NCBI RefSeq assembly: GCF_000238355.1
Contig: NZ_AHCA01000017.1
Location: forward strand, 1 to 56,270
Direction: 5' to 3'
Origin: Pseudoalteromonas haloplanktis ATCC 14393
GTDB lineage: Bacteria; Pseudomonadota; Gammaproteobacteria; Enterobacterales; Alteromonadaceae
DNA length: 56,270 nt
This document shows, piece after piece, positions 16,736 to 25,993 of this stretch (its first letter is position 1; each line of letters starts with the position of its first letter). The notes beneath the pieces are model-generated. The model did no database searches. It was not told the origin of the DNA and worked only from the letters and a program-made list of their open reading frames with translations. A program made the position numbers and the translations under genes.

Positions 16736-18232
16736 TTATTTTTTATTCTCCCAATGCTCGATTACATAGTAATCCTCTGGCTTTAATATATTTTGGTGCT
16801 CTTTACTCACACTGGTTCTCAGTGGCGGTCTATTTTGATCTAACTTAAATAATGGTGCACTTATGATAGGCAGGTTTCCAAGTCGCTCATCCAAGATATC
16901 ACCCTGCTCTGCCATCCAACTGAATAATTGTGTTTTTAGCCGTTGTTTTACGTTTTGTAATTGAGGGTCATTAATTAAGTTTATTTGCTCAAATGGATCG
17001 TTGTCTAAATCATATAACTCTTCAAAAGGTTCATCTTTATGCTTCATAGCACCTTGGCGAATAAACACATTAATATTAGGGTTATCGGTTAAGTTTTTAT
17101 CCAAAACTTCAAGTGCGTTAAAATTACGAATGTACTTATAGCGTTTATCACGGATCATACGAGATGGAAAAATATGCGCGTTGATAATATTTTGATTAGT
17201 TCGTATGCCGTATACATACTGATGAATTGGAGCATCATTACCTTCAAGAATAGGTAAGAAACTTTTCCCATCCATACTTGAGTCTTGCTTGCCACCAGCA
17301 ATATCCATAAAGGTAGGCAATACATCTGTATAGTGGATCAATTGCCCTGAAGTAGACCCAGGTTTAATAACCCGCGGCCATCGTGCTACAAATGGTACAT
17401 TTAAACCGATGTCTTTAACTGTAAATTTACCAGATACCCCATGATCTGCGCTGTATATAAATAAGGTGTTGTCTGTTAAGTATTTATCAACCATTTTTAA
17501 GACGTGTTCGATTTGCGTATTATCCTCAGCAATACTGCGATAATAGCCTGCTCTTTTCTTAATATAGGCTTTATCTGATTTAAGGTGACTATCAAATGGG
17601 TGAAACTTAATATCTTCTACTTCTGGGTTCTTTACATCAAAGTACTTGCCATGCGGATACTTAGAGGTAATAAACATAACAAATGGTTTTGTAGCAGATT
17701 TAAAGTAGCGTTCAATATTTTCAAGTGGAATATAGTCTCGCGGAACACCTTCTTTTGGTACTGGTTCCCACTCTTGGTCCCAATCATACACACTGGCTGG
17801 CTTTACGTGGCTTTTACCCGCTAATACAACTTGGTAACCTAACTCTCTCATTTGCTTAGTAACAGAGGAAATATCTGGCTTAGTTGGAGTATGGTTTGCA
17901 AATGCACCATTTTTTAAAGGGTATTTACCAGTAAAAAGTTGCGTTCTACTTGGCGCGCATATGGCTTGTGCTGTAAATGCTCGATTAAACAGCATCCCCT
18001 CTTGTGCCAACTTATCTATGGCTGGTGTATGAACTTTCTCGTTACCATATACACCGTAATCTGTAATGTCTTGGTCATCAGCCAAGTAAAAAATGATATT
18101 TGGCTTACTGTTGTTCTCGATATTAGTGCTTTGAGCAACTGTAGTGTTCGCATGTACCTTGGTTGTATTTATTAGCATTAATGCTATTAAACTAACCAAA
18201 CGTATTACTGTTGATGATTGTTTCATGTTCAA
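16736..18232 (-). CDS. secreted sulfatase (type I)
   Basis: 498 aa. Signal peptide 1-29 (ends VHANT). PNIIFYLADDQDITDYG (residues ~44-60) gives the metal aspartates; the catalytic motif is CAPSRTQLFTG with Cys92. SADHGVSG and the C-terminal EELYDLDNDPFEQINL block are typical of the sulfatase fold. It follows another sulfatase after 96 bp in the same direction, and PL25- and PL40-like genes lie upstream, so it probably acts on fragments made by those lyases. The sulfate position attacked is unknown. Maturation needs a formylglycine-generating enzyme, not encoded in this window. Confidence 0.92.
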   Translation of the reverse strand: MNMKQSSTVIRLVSLIALMLINTTKVHANTTVAQSTNIENNSKPNIIFYLADDQDITDYGVYGNEKVHTPAIDKLAQEGMLFNRAFTAQAICAPSRTQLFTGKYPLKNGAFANHTPTKPDISSVTKQMRELGYQVVLAGKSHVKPASVYDWDQEWEPVPKEGVPRDYIPLENIERYFKSATKPFVMFITSKYPHGKYFDVKNPEVEDIKFHPFDSHLKSDKAYIKKRAGYYRSIAEDNTQIEHVLKMVDKYLTDNTLFIYSADHGVSGKFTVKDIGLNVPFVARWPRVIKPGSTSGQLIHYTDVLPTFMDIAGGKQDSSMDGKSFLPILEGNDAPIHQYVYGIRTNQNIINAHIFPSRMIRDKRYKYIRNFNALEVLDKNLTDNPNINVFIRQGAMKHKDEPFEELYDLDNDPFEQINLINDPQLQNVKQRLKTQLFSWMAEQGDILDERLGNLPIISAPLFKLDQNRPPLRTSVSKEHQNILKPEDYYVIEHWENKK

Positions 18233-18328
18233 CTCTAATTATTTTATGGTATAGAAGTAACAATATGATCTAATTCTTAATTTTACCGTTGCCTAGGAGA
18301 TTCACTAGACAACGGTAGCATCAAGCCA

Positions 18329-19792
18329 TTAGTTAGTTTTGCAATTACGTAGCGTTATACAAGCTGTTAACTGCTCTCTTAACGCAGCAGCTTGTTTTTG
18401 ATAACGCGGGTCATTAACGACGTTATTTATTTCGTGAGGATCTTCTGAGTGATCGTATAGCATTTCCTCAACCTTGTTATCTTCTGTGATGTAAGACGAG
18501 AAAATATAATTATCTGTGATGATAGAGTCCCCTGTTTTAAAGCGGCTATATACTTGTTTTTTATGTACACGATCTGGCTGTTTTAGGACATCAACAAAGC
18601 TTTCCCCATCAATTTTTATTGATGGATTGATATTAGCTATTTCTGTGATAGTAGGGAAAATATCAATGAGCTCAACTAATGCATTAGTTTTTTGATTTTT
18701 CACTGCATGTGGCGAAGAAACAATCATAGGTATACGTAATGACGTGTCCAGCAAAGTGTGCTTAGTCCAAAAATTATGCTCGCCAAGCTGAAAACCATGA
18801 TCACTGATCAACATGATTGTTGTGTTATCACGTAAACCAAGATCATCTATTTTATCAACAATGTCACCCACTAATGCATCAATGTAACTGACTGAAGCAT
18901 AATAGCCTTGAATTGAAGAAAGGTGGAATGCATCACTATTATACTCATAATCTTTAAAGTGATAGGTGTGAATCTCACCTGAGCCACGTAAAGAACTAGG
19001 CGCTAAATGAGGACGCTCACGAAAGAAAAAGGGAGTGAATTTTTCTTTTGGGTGCAAATCGTAATACTTTTTCGGTGCATAAAAAGGTAAATGTGGTCTG
19101 ATAAAACCCACACTCATAAAAAACGGTTGTTGTTCTGCTGATAACCGCGTTAGAGCTTGTAATGCTTTTTGCTTAACTTTGCCATCTGGGTATGCTTCAT
19201 CAGGCACATCAGCGGTTTCATACCAAGGACCATTTTTTAGCCATTCAACGTGAGCATTTTCTTTAATATAGTTTTTCGAATCTGGGTTTAACATTGTTGC
19301 ATGAGGCATACCAGATACCTGTATTTTTTCACTCCAGCTCACTGTTGCTAAATCTTTAGCATTATGAAAAATCTTACCCAAACCAATTGTATGGTAGCCA
19401 GACTCTCTTAAAACTTGCGGCAGTGATTTTGCATTAGGCGCATCTTTTTCTGCCATCGCTTTATAGTCGATGAAACGGTTTTTTGTGGGTCTTAAGCCAG
19501 TCAACATACTTGCTCGAGATGCTCCACACACCGGTACATTGCTATATGCATAGTCAAACGTAACCCCCTCTTTCGCTAAGGCATCAATATTGGGGGTATA
19601 CGCTTTTTCATCTCCATATGCGCCAAGCACCGGTCTAAGGTCGTCAATCACTATCATCACAATATTTTGTTTTTCTGTAATTTTGGTTGTTTTGACTTCC
19701 TCAGCTGCTGCGCCTTTAGAACTTATACACAACGAGCTCATAAGCAGTATAAAGCTGTAAACTAGCTTGCTATTTTTAAAAATAATTTTCAT
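18329..19792 (-). CDS. secreted sulfatase, iduronate-2-sulfatase-like
   Basis: 487 aa with signal peptide 1-30 (ends GAAAEE). NIVMIVIDDLRPVLGAYG opens the metal site. The catalytic motif is CGASRASMLTGLRP with Cys89, the C-x-A-S-R variant common in iduronate-2-sulfatase-like members. FMSVGFIRPHLPFYAPKKYY and ISDHGFQLGEHNFWTKHTL are also typical of that branch (choline-sulfatase/IDS type). Ulvan contains iduronic acid, and this subfamily also includes enzymes acting on sulfated rhamnose or xylose, so the substrate stays open. It stands 104 bp after the PL25-like gene in the same direction. Confidence 0.92.
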   Translation of the reverse strand: MKIIFKNSKLVYSFILLMSSLCISSKGAAAEEVKTTKITEKQNIVMIVIDDLRPVLGAYGDEKAYTPNIDALAKEGVTFDYAYSNVPVCGASRASMLTGLRPTKNRFIDYKAMAEKDAPNAKSLPQVLRESGYHTIGLGKIFHNAKDLATVSWSEKIQVSGMPHATMLNPDSKNYIKENAHVEWLKNGPWYETADVPDEAYPDGKVKQKALQALTRLSAEQQPFFMSVGFIRPHLPFYAPKKYYDLHPKEKFTPFFFRERPHLAPSSLRGSGEIHTYHFKDYEYNSDAFHLSSIQGYYASVSYIDALVGDIVDKIDDLGLRDNTTIMLISDHGFQLGEHNFWTKHTLLDTSLRIPMIVSSPHAVKNQKTNALVELIDIFPTITEIANINPSIKIDGESFVDVLKQPDRVHKKQVYSRFKTGDSIITDNYIFSSYITEDNKVEEMLYDHSEDPHEINNVVNDPRYQKQAAALREQLTACITLRNCKTN

Positions 19793-19896
19793 AGTAATTA
19801 TCCTTTAATATTTTAATCTGCAACACTGTCGTCTTATATAAGCAAAGGGGATGAATACAACTCATACGTCCTCTGCAAATCAAGAGTATGTATTAA

Positions 19897-21591
19897 TTAG
19901 CGTGGACGAAACTGACCATCACGCCATAGATACAGACGCTGTGCACTGCCTTTTTTAACGTTGAGTAAAACAGCCACTCCTTGACCATTGCTGGCTTTTA
20001 CAATTTCCATTTCGATTCTTGATTTAGCTAGATTTAAGTAAGTTTGGTCAATGCGCCAACGTTGAGCATCATCACTTTTTGCAATAGCAAAAACTGCTTT
20101 ACCTTGCCGGTCTTTATAAGTGACAGCCGCTGTATAGCGATTAGGTTCTTTAGTTAATATTTCTAGCTTCCCTATGTTTGATATCGTGTTGTTTTCACTG
20201 TCAACTAAGGTTCTGTTAGCAGTGCCAGGCATGGGTTTACTATGCTCCCATTGACCATCTTTAAAGACTGTCATTCGCCATTCTCTGTAGTCTTTAGTTC
20301 GCGCTTGATAAGCAACAGCTGGAGCTTTGTCAGACAGAATAAGAGGGGCTGTAGTAAAGGGAGTTTCTTCTCTTTGCGTAGAATCAAAGGCAAGTGTTTT
20401 TTGATTTGCGACTTCTAACGTAATTGGTAACGTTAACTTTTCGTTTTCGGCGTTATAGAATGTGTCAGTTGTAGTATCCAGCTTCATATAATAAGCGTTA
20501 ATACGACTATACGTTGACTTGTCATGCACCTCTAAGAAGTTGCATTCATGCCATAAAGAACTGATCACTATTTCCGTATCCGACACTTTCATGGGATTAA
20601 TATAAAAGGTGTCTACATTAATAGGGTTTTCTACCTGCGGGGTTGGTATAGTGATAACGACTGGAGGCTCAAAAGTTTGCTCCCCATTTTTCATTTTGTA
20701 ATATACCCATGGCGATTTATGCGTGCCCGCTCGAGTAAATAGATAAATATCACCATTAGCCATTTTTTCACTCGCGGTATATGAAGCGAACGGTGTGATG
20801 TCATTCACGTATACAAACTTACTGATATCATTTGGTTTTTCTGACATTACATGCAGCATCCTACCGCCAGCATGAGGCGTATCAATTGACAACGGATTTA
20901 ACCCGTCCTCCCTTTCACCGCCATGTCCCCCATAAATAATATGAAAGTGCCCCTTGCTATCCTGTTCAATAATTGGCCGACCATGACTGTCAATTTTTCT
21001 ATCGCCTTTTGAAAGGGTACTTTCAGCTGCTTTATAAGGTCCACCCCATTGCTGTGTTTTAAGATCATAACTAGCAATATAAGGGTCTGTTAAATGCCCT
21101 TGATAAGTAATATATAATTTGTCACCAATTACATCATGCCAGCCAGTATGTGGATTTCCTTGTAAGTTGTCGGTAAAAAATCCTTCAGGCAAATCAGGTA
21201 CAGATGTGGGTAAAGTATTTTTAGGTCCTAAATTCTCCGGTGGTAAATCGTAAATTTGATGGAAAGTTTTATTCTGTGAATATGTATCATAAATTGGCTG
21301 GTACTCTGGGTATTGGCCATATAGATACTGATCTACCCGCCAACGCCAATATTCTTTACTTTCTTGCTGGCTAGGATCAACTTGTGCTTTTAAAGCAGCA
21401 AAAACATTATCTGTTGCTGAGTATTTCTCAATCAAAGCCGCTCTTTGGTTTAAAAAAGCTTGCTCGTCGTCAGTATGAGTTGTTGAAGAGCATGCAGAAA
21501 TTAAAATTCCCGATGTAAAAATGATATTTATCGCTATTACCTTTTTAAAGCTATCAAAGATAAACGATTGGCGTCGTGTTGATAATTGCAT
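19897..21591 (-). CDS. lipoprotein beta-propeller lyase, PL25-like ulvan lyase
   Basis: 564 aa from the ATG at 21591. A longer frame opens with TTG at 21657, but only the shorter form begins with a clean lipoprotein signal (MQLSTRRQSF ... ILISAC). Residues ~80-550 form a BNR-type propeller. IDSHGRPIIEQ (His203) and IIYGGHGG (His223) are 20 residues apart, as are His123 and His143 of the PL25 ulvan lyase PLSV_3936 (from memory), which supports PL25. About 80 extra residues precede the first of these histidines compared with that enzyme. It should cut ulvan at the periplasmic face by beta-elimination. Phased ATGA/GTGA/AAGA at 21637, 21647 and 21657 may be its operator. Confidence 0.72.
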   Translation of the reverse strand: MQLSTRRQSFIFDSFKKVIAINIIFTSGILISACSSTTHTDDEQAFLNQRAALIEKYSATDNVFAALKAQVDPSQQESKEYWRWRVDQYLYGQYPEYQPIYDTYSQNKTFHQIYDLPPENLGPKNTLPTSVPDLPEGFFTDNLQGNPHTGWHDVIGDKLYITYQGHLTDPYIASYDLKTQQWGGPYKAAESTLSKGDRKIDSHGRPIIEQDSKGHFHIIYGGHGGEREDGLNPLSIDTPHAGGRMLHVMSEKPNDISKFVYVNDITPFASYTASEKMANGDIYLFTRAGTHKSPWVYYKMKNGEQTFEPPVVITIPTPQVENPINVDTFYINPMKVSDTEIVISSLWHECNFLEVHDKSTYSRINAYYMKLDTTTDTFYNAENEKLTLPITLEVANQKTLAFDSTQREETPFTTAPLILSDKAPAVAYQARTKDYREWRMTVFKDGQWEHSKPMPGTANRTLVDSENNTISNIGKLEILTKEPNRYTAAVTYKDRQGKAVFAIAKSDDAQRWRIDQTYLNLAKSRIEMEIVKASNGQGVAVLLNVKKGSAQRLYLWRDGQFRPR

Positions 21592-21636
21592 AATGAGACA
21601 CTTAAAAATTGAGTTTATTGATGCATCAACTAAGAA

Positions 21637-21660
21637 ATGATTTAAAGTGATTAACAAAGA
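21637..21660 (+). promoter_or_regulatory. short phased ATGA/GTGA repeats before PL25-like gene
   Basis: ATGA 21637, GTGA 21647, AAGA 21657. Weaker than the other arrays. Its position also argues that translation starts at 21591 and not 21657. Confidence 0.3.
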
Positions 21661-21755
21661 GTAGTACTTGGCCCTGATTCACTTGAGTCGGGCGTGATTC
21701 TATTAAAATTAATAAAAACCACACCCCACCGCTTTCAAAGTTCACGCGTTAAAAA

Positions 21756-24320
21756 TTAAATTTTCAGATAACCCGAGTTTTTATAATACGAGCTAAGTGA
21801 GTGATCTTTGAATCGTAAACTTTTACCTTTGCCAATATACATATCAACAAGTTCACTTTGGTCATTTAAAGTAACAACAGCAAACTGCCCCTGAAAATGA
21901 ATCCCTAATGATGCATCTTCATACACGTCATCATTATTCTCTTGAAGAACAATGTATTGGATTAAAGACCTGCCATCGACGTGAGCACTTACTTTCACAC
22001 CTTTGAATTCACCATTAGAAAAGATACGCTCAACAGACTTAACCGCATAGTCTTCCCCTTCAGTGATAGATTCATACGCAACAGTAAATGGGTTACTCCA
22101 CGTTTGACCTTGATGACGCATTACAAACGTTGGTAATGGCTTTTTATTATATGGTGCAGACGCGCCATAAGCTTGCGGTGCGTTTACAGTAGTAAGTTCT
22201 ACATCAAGCCCTGCAGGGATCAACGCACGCATCGCAATTGATTTATCCCCTAATTTACTCGCTGTAAACGTTGCCTCATATTGCTGTGAAGATTTTTTAG
22301 CTGTTTTAACATCTTCAAAGTAATGCCAGCCTGGGTGTTGATAGTCTTTATGTTTAACCCAAGGAGTTTTACTCGCAGCTTGATATCTCTCAGTATCTGG
22401 TCGTAAATCTACTTCTTTGGCATGTGAGGTGATAGAAACGTGATCACCAATGTTGTGGTATACATAATCATGAAATTCTTGATGATGACTGCTTTTAGCT
22501 CTAAAAATATCAAGGTAGTACCCTTTCGTGTCAGAGAGCTTAATTAAAGCTAAAGTACGCTGGTGGTCTGCTGGTGATACTTTATTAAACTCATCATAGA
22601 AAGAAGAAGTATTAAATGAGTACTTATCTGAGACTCCTTCTTCACCTGCTGCAGGCTCCATAGCAATAGATATCACACGGTTAATACCTAAGTTGATCCA
22701 ATCACCACTAGAGGCTGATGCGCCATTACTAATTACAGAGTTATGCGCTGCAAACAATCTATAATAGTTTTCATGAATTGGTGTCCTGTAAGTACCTTTA
22801 CCACCATCGACACCAAGTACGTGACCTTGACCATATAGCTCCATATCCATGCCAGAGGCATGACCATGAATATAAGACCCACCAGCAACAAATGCCATCA
22901 AGCTATTTTTAACGGGGTCAGTTTTACTAATATTACGTTGAATATTCATACCAGCATATTCTAGACGCTTAGTTCTAGGGCGTGGTGGTGCTACGTCTAC
23001 TTCTTGGCTGCTTTGTATTTCTTTGGTAAACCATAATAACTGTAATGGCGTGTAATACGGACTCGCGCCATAAGAACGCTTATGCAGATGCCCACGATCA
23101 TATACGCCAGCATTTATGCTCGAAGCGAGGTAATTACTAAAGTCATTTATCTGTTTTTCGTTGTTATTTAATTTTGCTAACAACAATGACATTTCTAAAG
23201 CAGAATACTCTGGTTTATAAGTACGGTGACCATCACCAATATAGGGGTATTCATTATTAGGATATTGAAGATCATAATATGATGTAAATGCCGCAGGAAT
23301 ATTGGTATATTTTTGTCCCAATTTTAGTGTCGGGTCATAGCGGTCAAGTAAAGTCATTAAGTACACCGAAAACGCTGCAACATGTTTTGAATACTGAAAA
23401 GATTCAGGCCATATATCCCCTTCATTTTCAAAGCTTTTAGCTACTGTTTTCAAAGAGGCTTGATGCTTAGTATCCACATGTGTGTAATAAGGCAGGTTTT
23501 TCGCAATTTCTTTTGGGTTATCTAAAGCCAACGTATTATGTACTAAGCTTGATGACTCAAGAACTGGCCAGTTTGAGTCCAATAACCCTTTGTTTAATGC
23601 TAACCAAACATACGTTTTAAATACACTTTGTGCTTGAGCAAAATCAAACGCGACTAAGCTATTCGATTGCAGATCGTAAACCTTACCTCCTGACTTCAAA
23701 TACGGATAAACAAAGTCGTAAATAATTGGCAGCTGTGCACCAATTACGCGCGCTTCGTAAAGATGATCACCAGGGAACATCCAACTTGAATTCATAGCGC
23801 CTTCTTTATGGACCTTCATTAGCATTAATGCGTTGGTATATGTATTGAGAATGTCAGCACCACAGGCGGCGTATTTATCTTCCTGAGTTAAATAATACAT
23901 TACACCACAATCAACACCGTCTTGAAGTGCTTTAACAACGCGTGTTAGCTGCTCTTTAGTACCACCATCTTTCACTAAGAAATTAGGTAAAGTCGGGGCT
24001 TGAGACTTATCTTCACTCCAAATTAGTGGCAACTCTTCTAGCGGTTTTAGGCGTTTTTCTTTATTAAGTGAAGCGATTGGCTCAACACGGTGTTTAAGCT
24101 CTTCAAATAAAGACTCAGCCCATGGCTCAGTTTTTATTTTATTTAAAATCTCTGGGCGCTCTGAATTTGTTACCCAAATTGACGGGCGCTCAACCTCAGC
24201 AGCTGACACTCTAAATGTTGTCAGTACAACTAAAATAACAGACATTACAGCTAAGCAAGGCTTATCACTTAGGGATCGTAATGGCATTTTCCAACTCATT
24301 TTGCTGTTAATTGCAAACAT
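21756..24320 (-). CDS. heparinase II/III-type lyase, PL40-like ulvan lyase (paralogue 1)
   Basis: 854 aa. AGGAAC lies 8 nt before the ATG at 24320. A signal segment ends near residue 40 (VSAAE). Residues ~45-450 are an alpha-toroid domain, followed by beta-sandwich domains. The conserved centre is YIHGHASGMDMELYGQGH (His485, His487), then RLFAAHNSVISNGASAS. This layout matches heparinase II/III-type lyases. Family PL40, which includes an ulvan lyase of Formosa (from memory), is my best fit, since the gene stands among ulvan enzymes and has a paralogue at 29.9 kb. It probably cleaves rhamnose-uronate bonds of ulvan or its oligosaccharides; endo or exo mode cannot be told. It is the next gene after GH88 in the same direction. 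Confidence 0.75.
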   Translation of the reverse strand: MFAINSKMSWKMPLRSLSDKPCLAVMSVILVVLTTFRVSAAEVERPSIWVTNSERPEILNKIKTEPWAESLFEELKHRVEPIASLNKEKRLKPLEELPLIWSEDKSQAPTLPNFLVKDGGTKEQLTRVVKALQDGVDCGVMYYLTQEDKYAACGADILNTYTNALMLMKVHKEGAMNSSWMFPGDHLYEARVIGAQLPIIYDFVYPYLKSGGKVYDLQSNSLVAFDFAQAQSVFKTYVWLALNKGLLDSNWPVLESSSLVHNTLALDNPKEIAKNLPYYTHVDTKHQASLKTVAKSFENEGDIWPESFQYSKHVAAFSVYLMTLLDRYDPTLKLGQKYTNIPAAFTSYYDLQYPNNEYPYIGDGHRTYKPEYSALEMSLLLAKLNNNEKQINDFSNYLASSINAGVYDRGHLHKRSYGASPYYTPLQLLWFTKEIQSSQEVDVAPPRPRTKRLEYAGMNIQRNISKTDPVKNSLMAFVAGGSYIHGHASGMDMELYGQGHVLGVDGGKGTYRTPIHENYYRLFAAHNSVISNGASASSGDWINLGINRVISIAMEPAAGEEGVSDKYSFNTSSFYDEFNKVSPADHQRTLALIKLSDTKGYYLDIFRAKSSHHQEFHDYVYHNIGDHVSITSHAKEVDLRPDTERYQAASKTPWVKHKDYQHPGWHYFEDVKTAKKSSQQYEATFTASKLGDKSIAMRALIPAGLDVELTTVNAPQAYGASAPYNKKPLPTFVMRHQGQTWSNPFTVAYESITEGEDYAVKSVERIFSNGEFKGVKVSAHVDGRSLIQYIVLQENNDDVYEDASLGIHFQGQFAVVTLNDQSELVDMYIGKGKSLRFKDHSLSSYYKNSGYLKI

Positions 24321-24336
24321 CGTAAGTTCCTAAATT

Positions 24337-24346
24337 ATTGTGTGTG
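24337..24346 (-). promoter_or_regulatory. CA-rich leader element before PL40-like gene
   Basis: Coding strand CACACACAAT, 17 nt before the ATG at 24320, in the 55-bp gap after GH88. Confidence 0.5.
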
Positions 24347-24375
24347 AATGTTTTATTCTTGGTTATTCGAAAAAC

Positions 24376-25581
24376 CTATAAACTTTTACAGCGATTAAGT
24401 GCTTCTAAATAGTAATAATCGCCATAATTTAATGCCGCATTTAGCTCCTTACCAGCGGGGTAATGGCCCGTTGCTTGCTTTAACAAAAAGTGTCCATTTT
24501 CACCTTTTGCGGCTAAATATTCTGACGAACTTAAACTGCGTAACATTGTCATCGCCGCTTTGCGGTAGCGAGCAGCTTCGTCTTCTTCAACATAGTTAGC
24601 TAATTCAATTAAACCACTAGCTAATAATGATGCAGCTGAAGAGTCTCGGTAGTTAATAACATCAGGATGTTCTGGCGCGTCGTAATCAAAATACGGCACT
24701 AAATCTTCAGGCATATTTTTATGAGTAAGTAGGTAGTTAACGATATTACGGGCATGGTTTAAGAATTTTTCATCTTTAGTATATCGGTATACCATTGTAT
24801 AACCATACGCTCCCCAGGCTTGACCTCTTGACCAAGAAGAGTCATCCGTCAGCCCCTGAAATGTCTGTTTTGATATAGGCAAACCAGTGTCGCGGCTATA
24901 GTTTACTAAATGATACGAACTATAATCGTCACGGAAGTGGTGCTTCATTGTGACTGTCGCATGGCTGACTGCCGCGTCATAATATTTCTTATCGCCAGTC
25001 GCTATCGAGGCGTTAAATAGCAACTCTAAATTCATCATATTGTCGATAATGACCGGAAATTCCCATGTTCCCCAGCTCCATGAGAATGTAGTGCCTATAT
25101 CCGGATTATAACGTTCCATTAGTGTCTTAGCTGTACTAACCAAAATAGGGCTATAACTTTGATTGCCCGTTAGCCTTAATCCGTTACCAAAGCTATTGTT
25201 CATAATAAAACCTACGTCATGCGTTTTACGGTTGAACTGCATATTCTCTAATGCATTCGTCCATTCAGTCGCAGTATCAAGCCAACTTTTATCCTGACTA
25301 TGTTCATAAACATACCAAAAGCTGCCCGCAACAAAACCACTGGTCCATCCCATTGGGTTAATGAAGTTCACTTTACCATCACTGTATGAGGTAGGAATTT
25401 TTGTAGGGTTAGTATAAGCTTTTCTAAAGTCATCCATTTGTAGTTGTGCTTTATCCAGTGCTGCACTACAAAAAGCCGCATCGTCTGCTAGTAATTGCTT
25501 ATTCCCTTCAAGTGCATTACAGGCCGGTAGCGCAAATAATATTGATATGGCCAATGCACTTTTAGTTAAACTTTTTTTCAT
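24376..25581 (-). CDS. unsaturated glucuronyl hydrolase, GH88 lipoprotein
   Basis: 401 aa. Lipoprotein signal with LPAC (Cys21). An alpha/alpha-barrel with KTHDVGFIM (Asp122) and VIIDNMMNLELL (Asp180), the pair that corresponds to Asp88/Asp149 of Bacillus UGL. SSWSRGQAWGAYGYTMVYR and YRDSSAASLLASGL are further GH88 hallmarks. GH88 hydrates the double bond of 4,5-unsaturated uronic acids left by lyases, which frees a keto-sugar acid and a rhamnose-ended oligosaccharide. It acts in the periplasm. It follows a 412-bp non-coding stretch containing TTGA-phased repeats, so it starts a transcription unit that may continue into the PL40-like gene. Confidence 0.9.
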   Translation of the reverse strand: MKKSLTKSALAISILFALPACNALEGNKQLLADDAAFCSAALDKAQLQMDDFRKAYTNPTKIPTSYSDGKVNFINPMGWTSGFVAGSFWYVYEHSQDKSWLDTATEWTNALENMQFNRKTHDVGFIMNNSFGNGLRLTGNQSYSPILVSTAKTLMERYNPDIGTTFSWSWGTWEFPVIIDNMMNLELLFNASIATGDKKYYDAAVSHATVTMKHHFRDDYSSYHLVNYSRDTGLPISKQTFQGLTDDSSWSRGQAWGAYGYTMVYRYTKDEKFLNHARNIVNYLLTHKNMPEDLVPYFDYDAPEHPDVINYRDSSAASLLASGLIELANYVEEDEAARYRKAAMTMLRSLSSSEYLAAKGENGHFLLKQATGHYPAGKELNAALNYGDYYYLEALNRCKSL

Positions 25582-25771
25582 AGAACCCCCTTTAACTCAC
25601 GTTCAATTTTTAATAATTTTTATTTGAGCGAATTTAATATTTATACCTGTCACATGCTGAAAATTGCACCCTAGGAGCAATTAACAAGTTTCCTTCGCTA
25701 TTCCCAATAGTTTGCCTGCAAGGCTCTGCTTTTTATCGCAAGTTAAATTTACATAAACAGGGCACACCAAC

Positions 25772-25804
25772 TTGACTGATATTGACCCATATTGAGCGAT
25801 AATG
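25772..25804 (+). promoter_or_regulatory. three 10-bp-phased TTGA repeats
   Basis: TTGA at 25772, 25782 and 25792, then ATGT at 25802. The unit TTGAGCGATAATG recurs in nearly identical form at 36816 and 38658. About 190-220 bp upstream of GH88. Confidence 0.6.
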
Positions 25805-25920
25805 TCAAATTGTAAGTGATGAATCACCAATTAAAATGCAATAAGGATGTTTTCCTTGCAGGTATACCGTGTTTATTAGGCTAAGAATAGAAAGGGAGGG
25901 CATTAACCAAATGTATAAAT

Positions 25921-25983
25921 CGGTCATTTACAATCATAGTTAGCGCCACTTACTTATGCACGCTAGCTAAATTAAAATGACCG
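25921..25983 (-). terminator. long stem-loop after GH78 (25994)
   Basis: CGGTCATTT (25921-25929) pairs with AAATGACCG (25975-25983); inner complementarity around TAGC/GCTA adds to the stem. It lies 10 bp beyond the GH78 stop on the minus strand. Confidence 0.5.
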
Positions 25984-25993
25984 GTAATCTAAT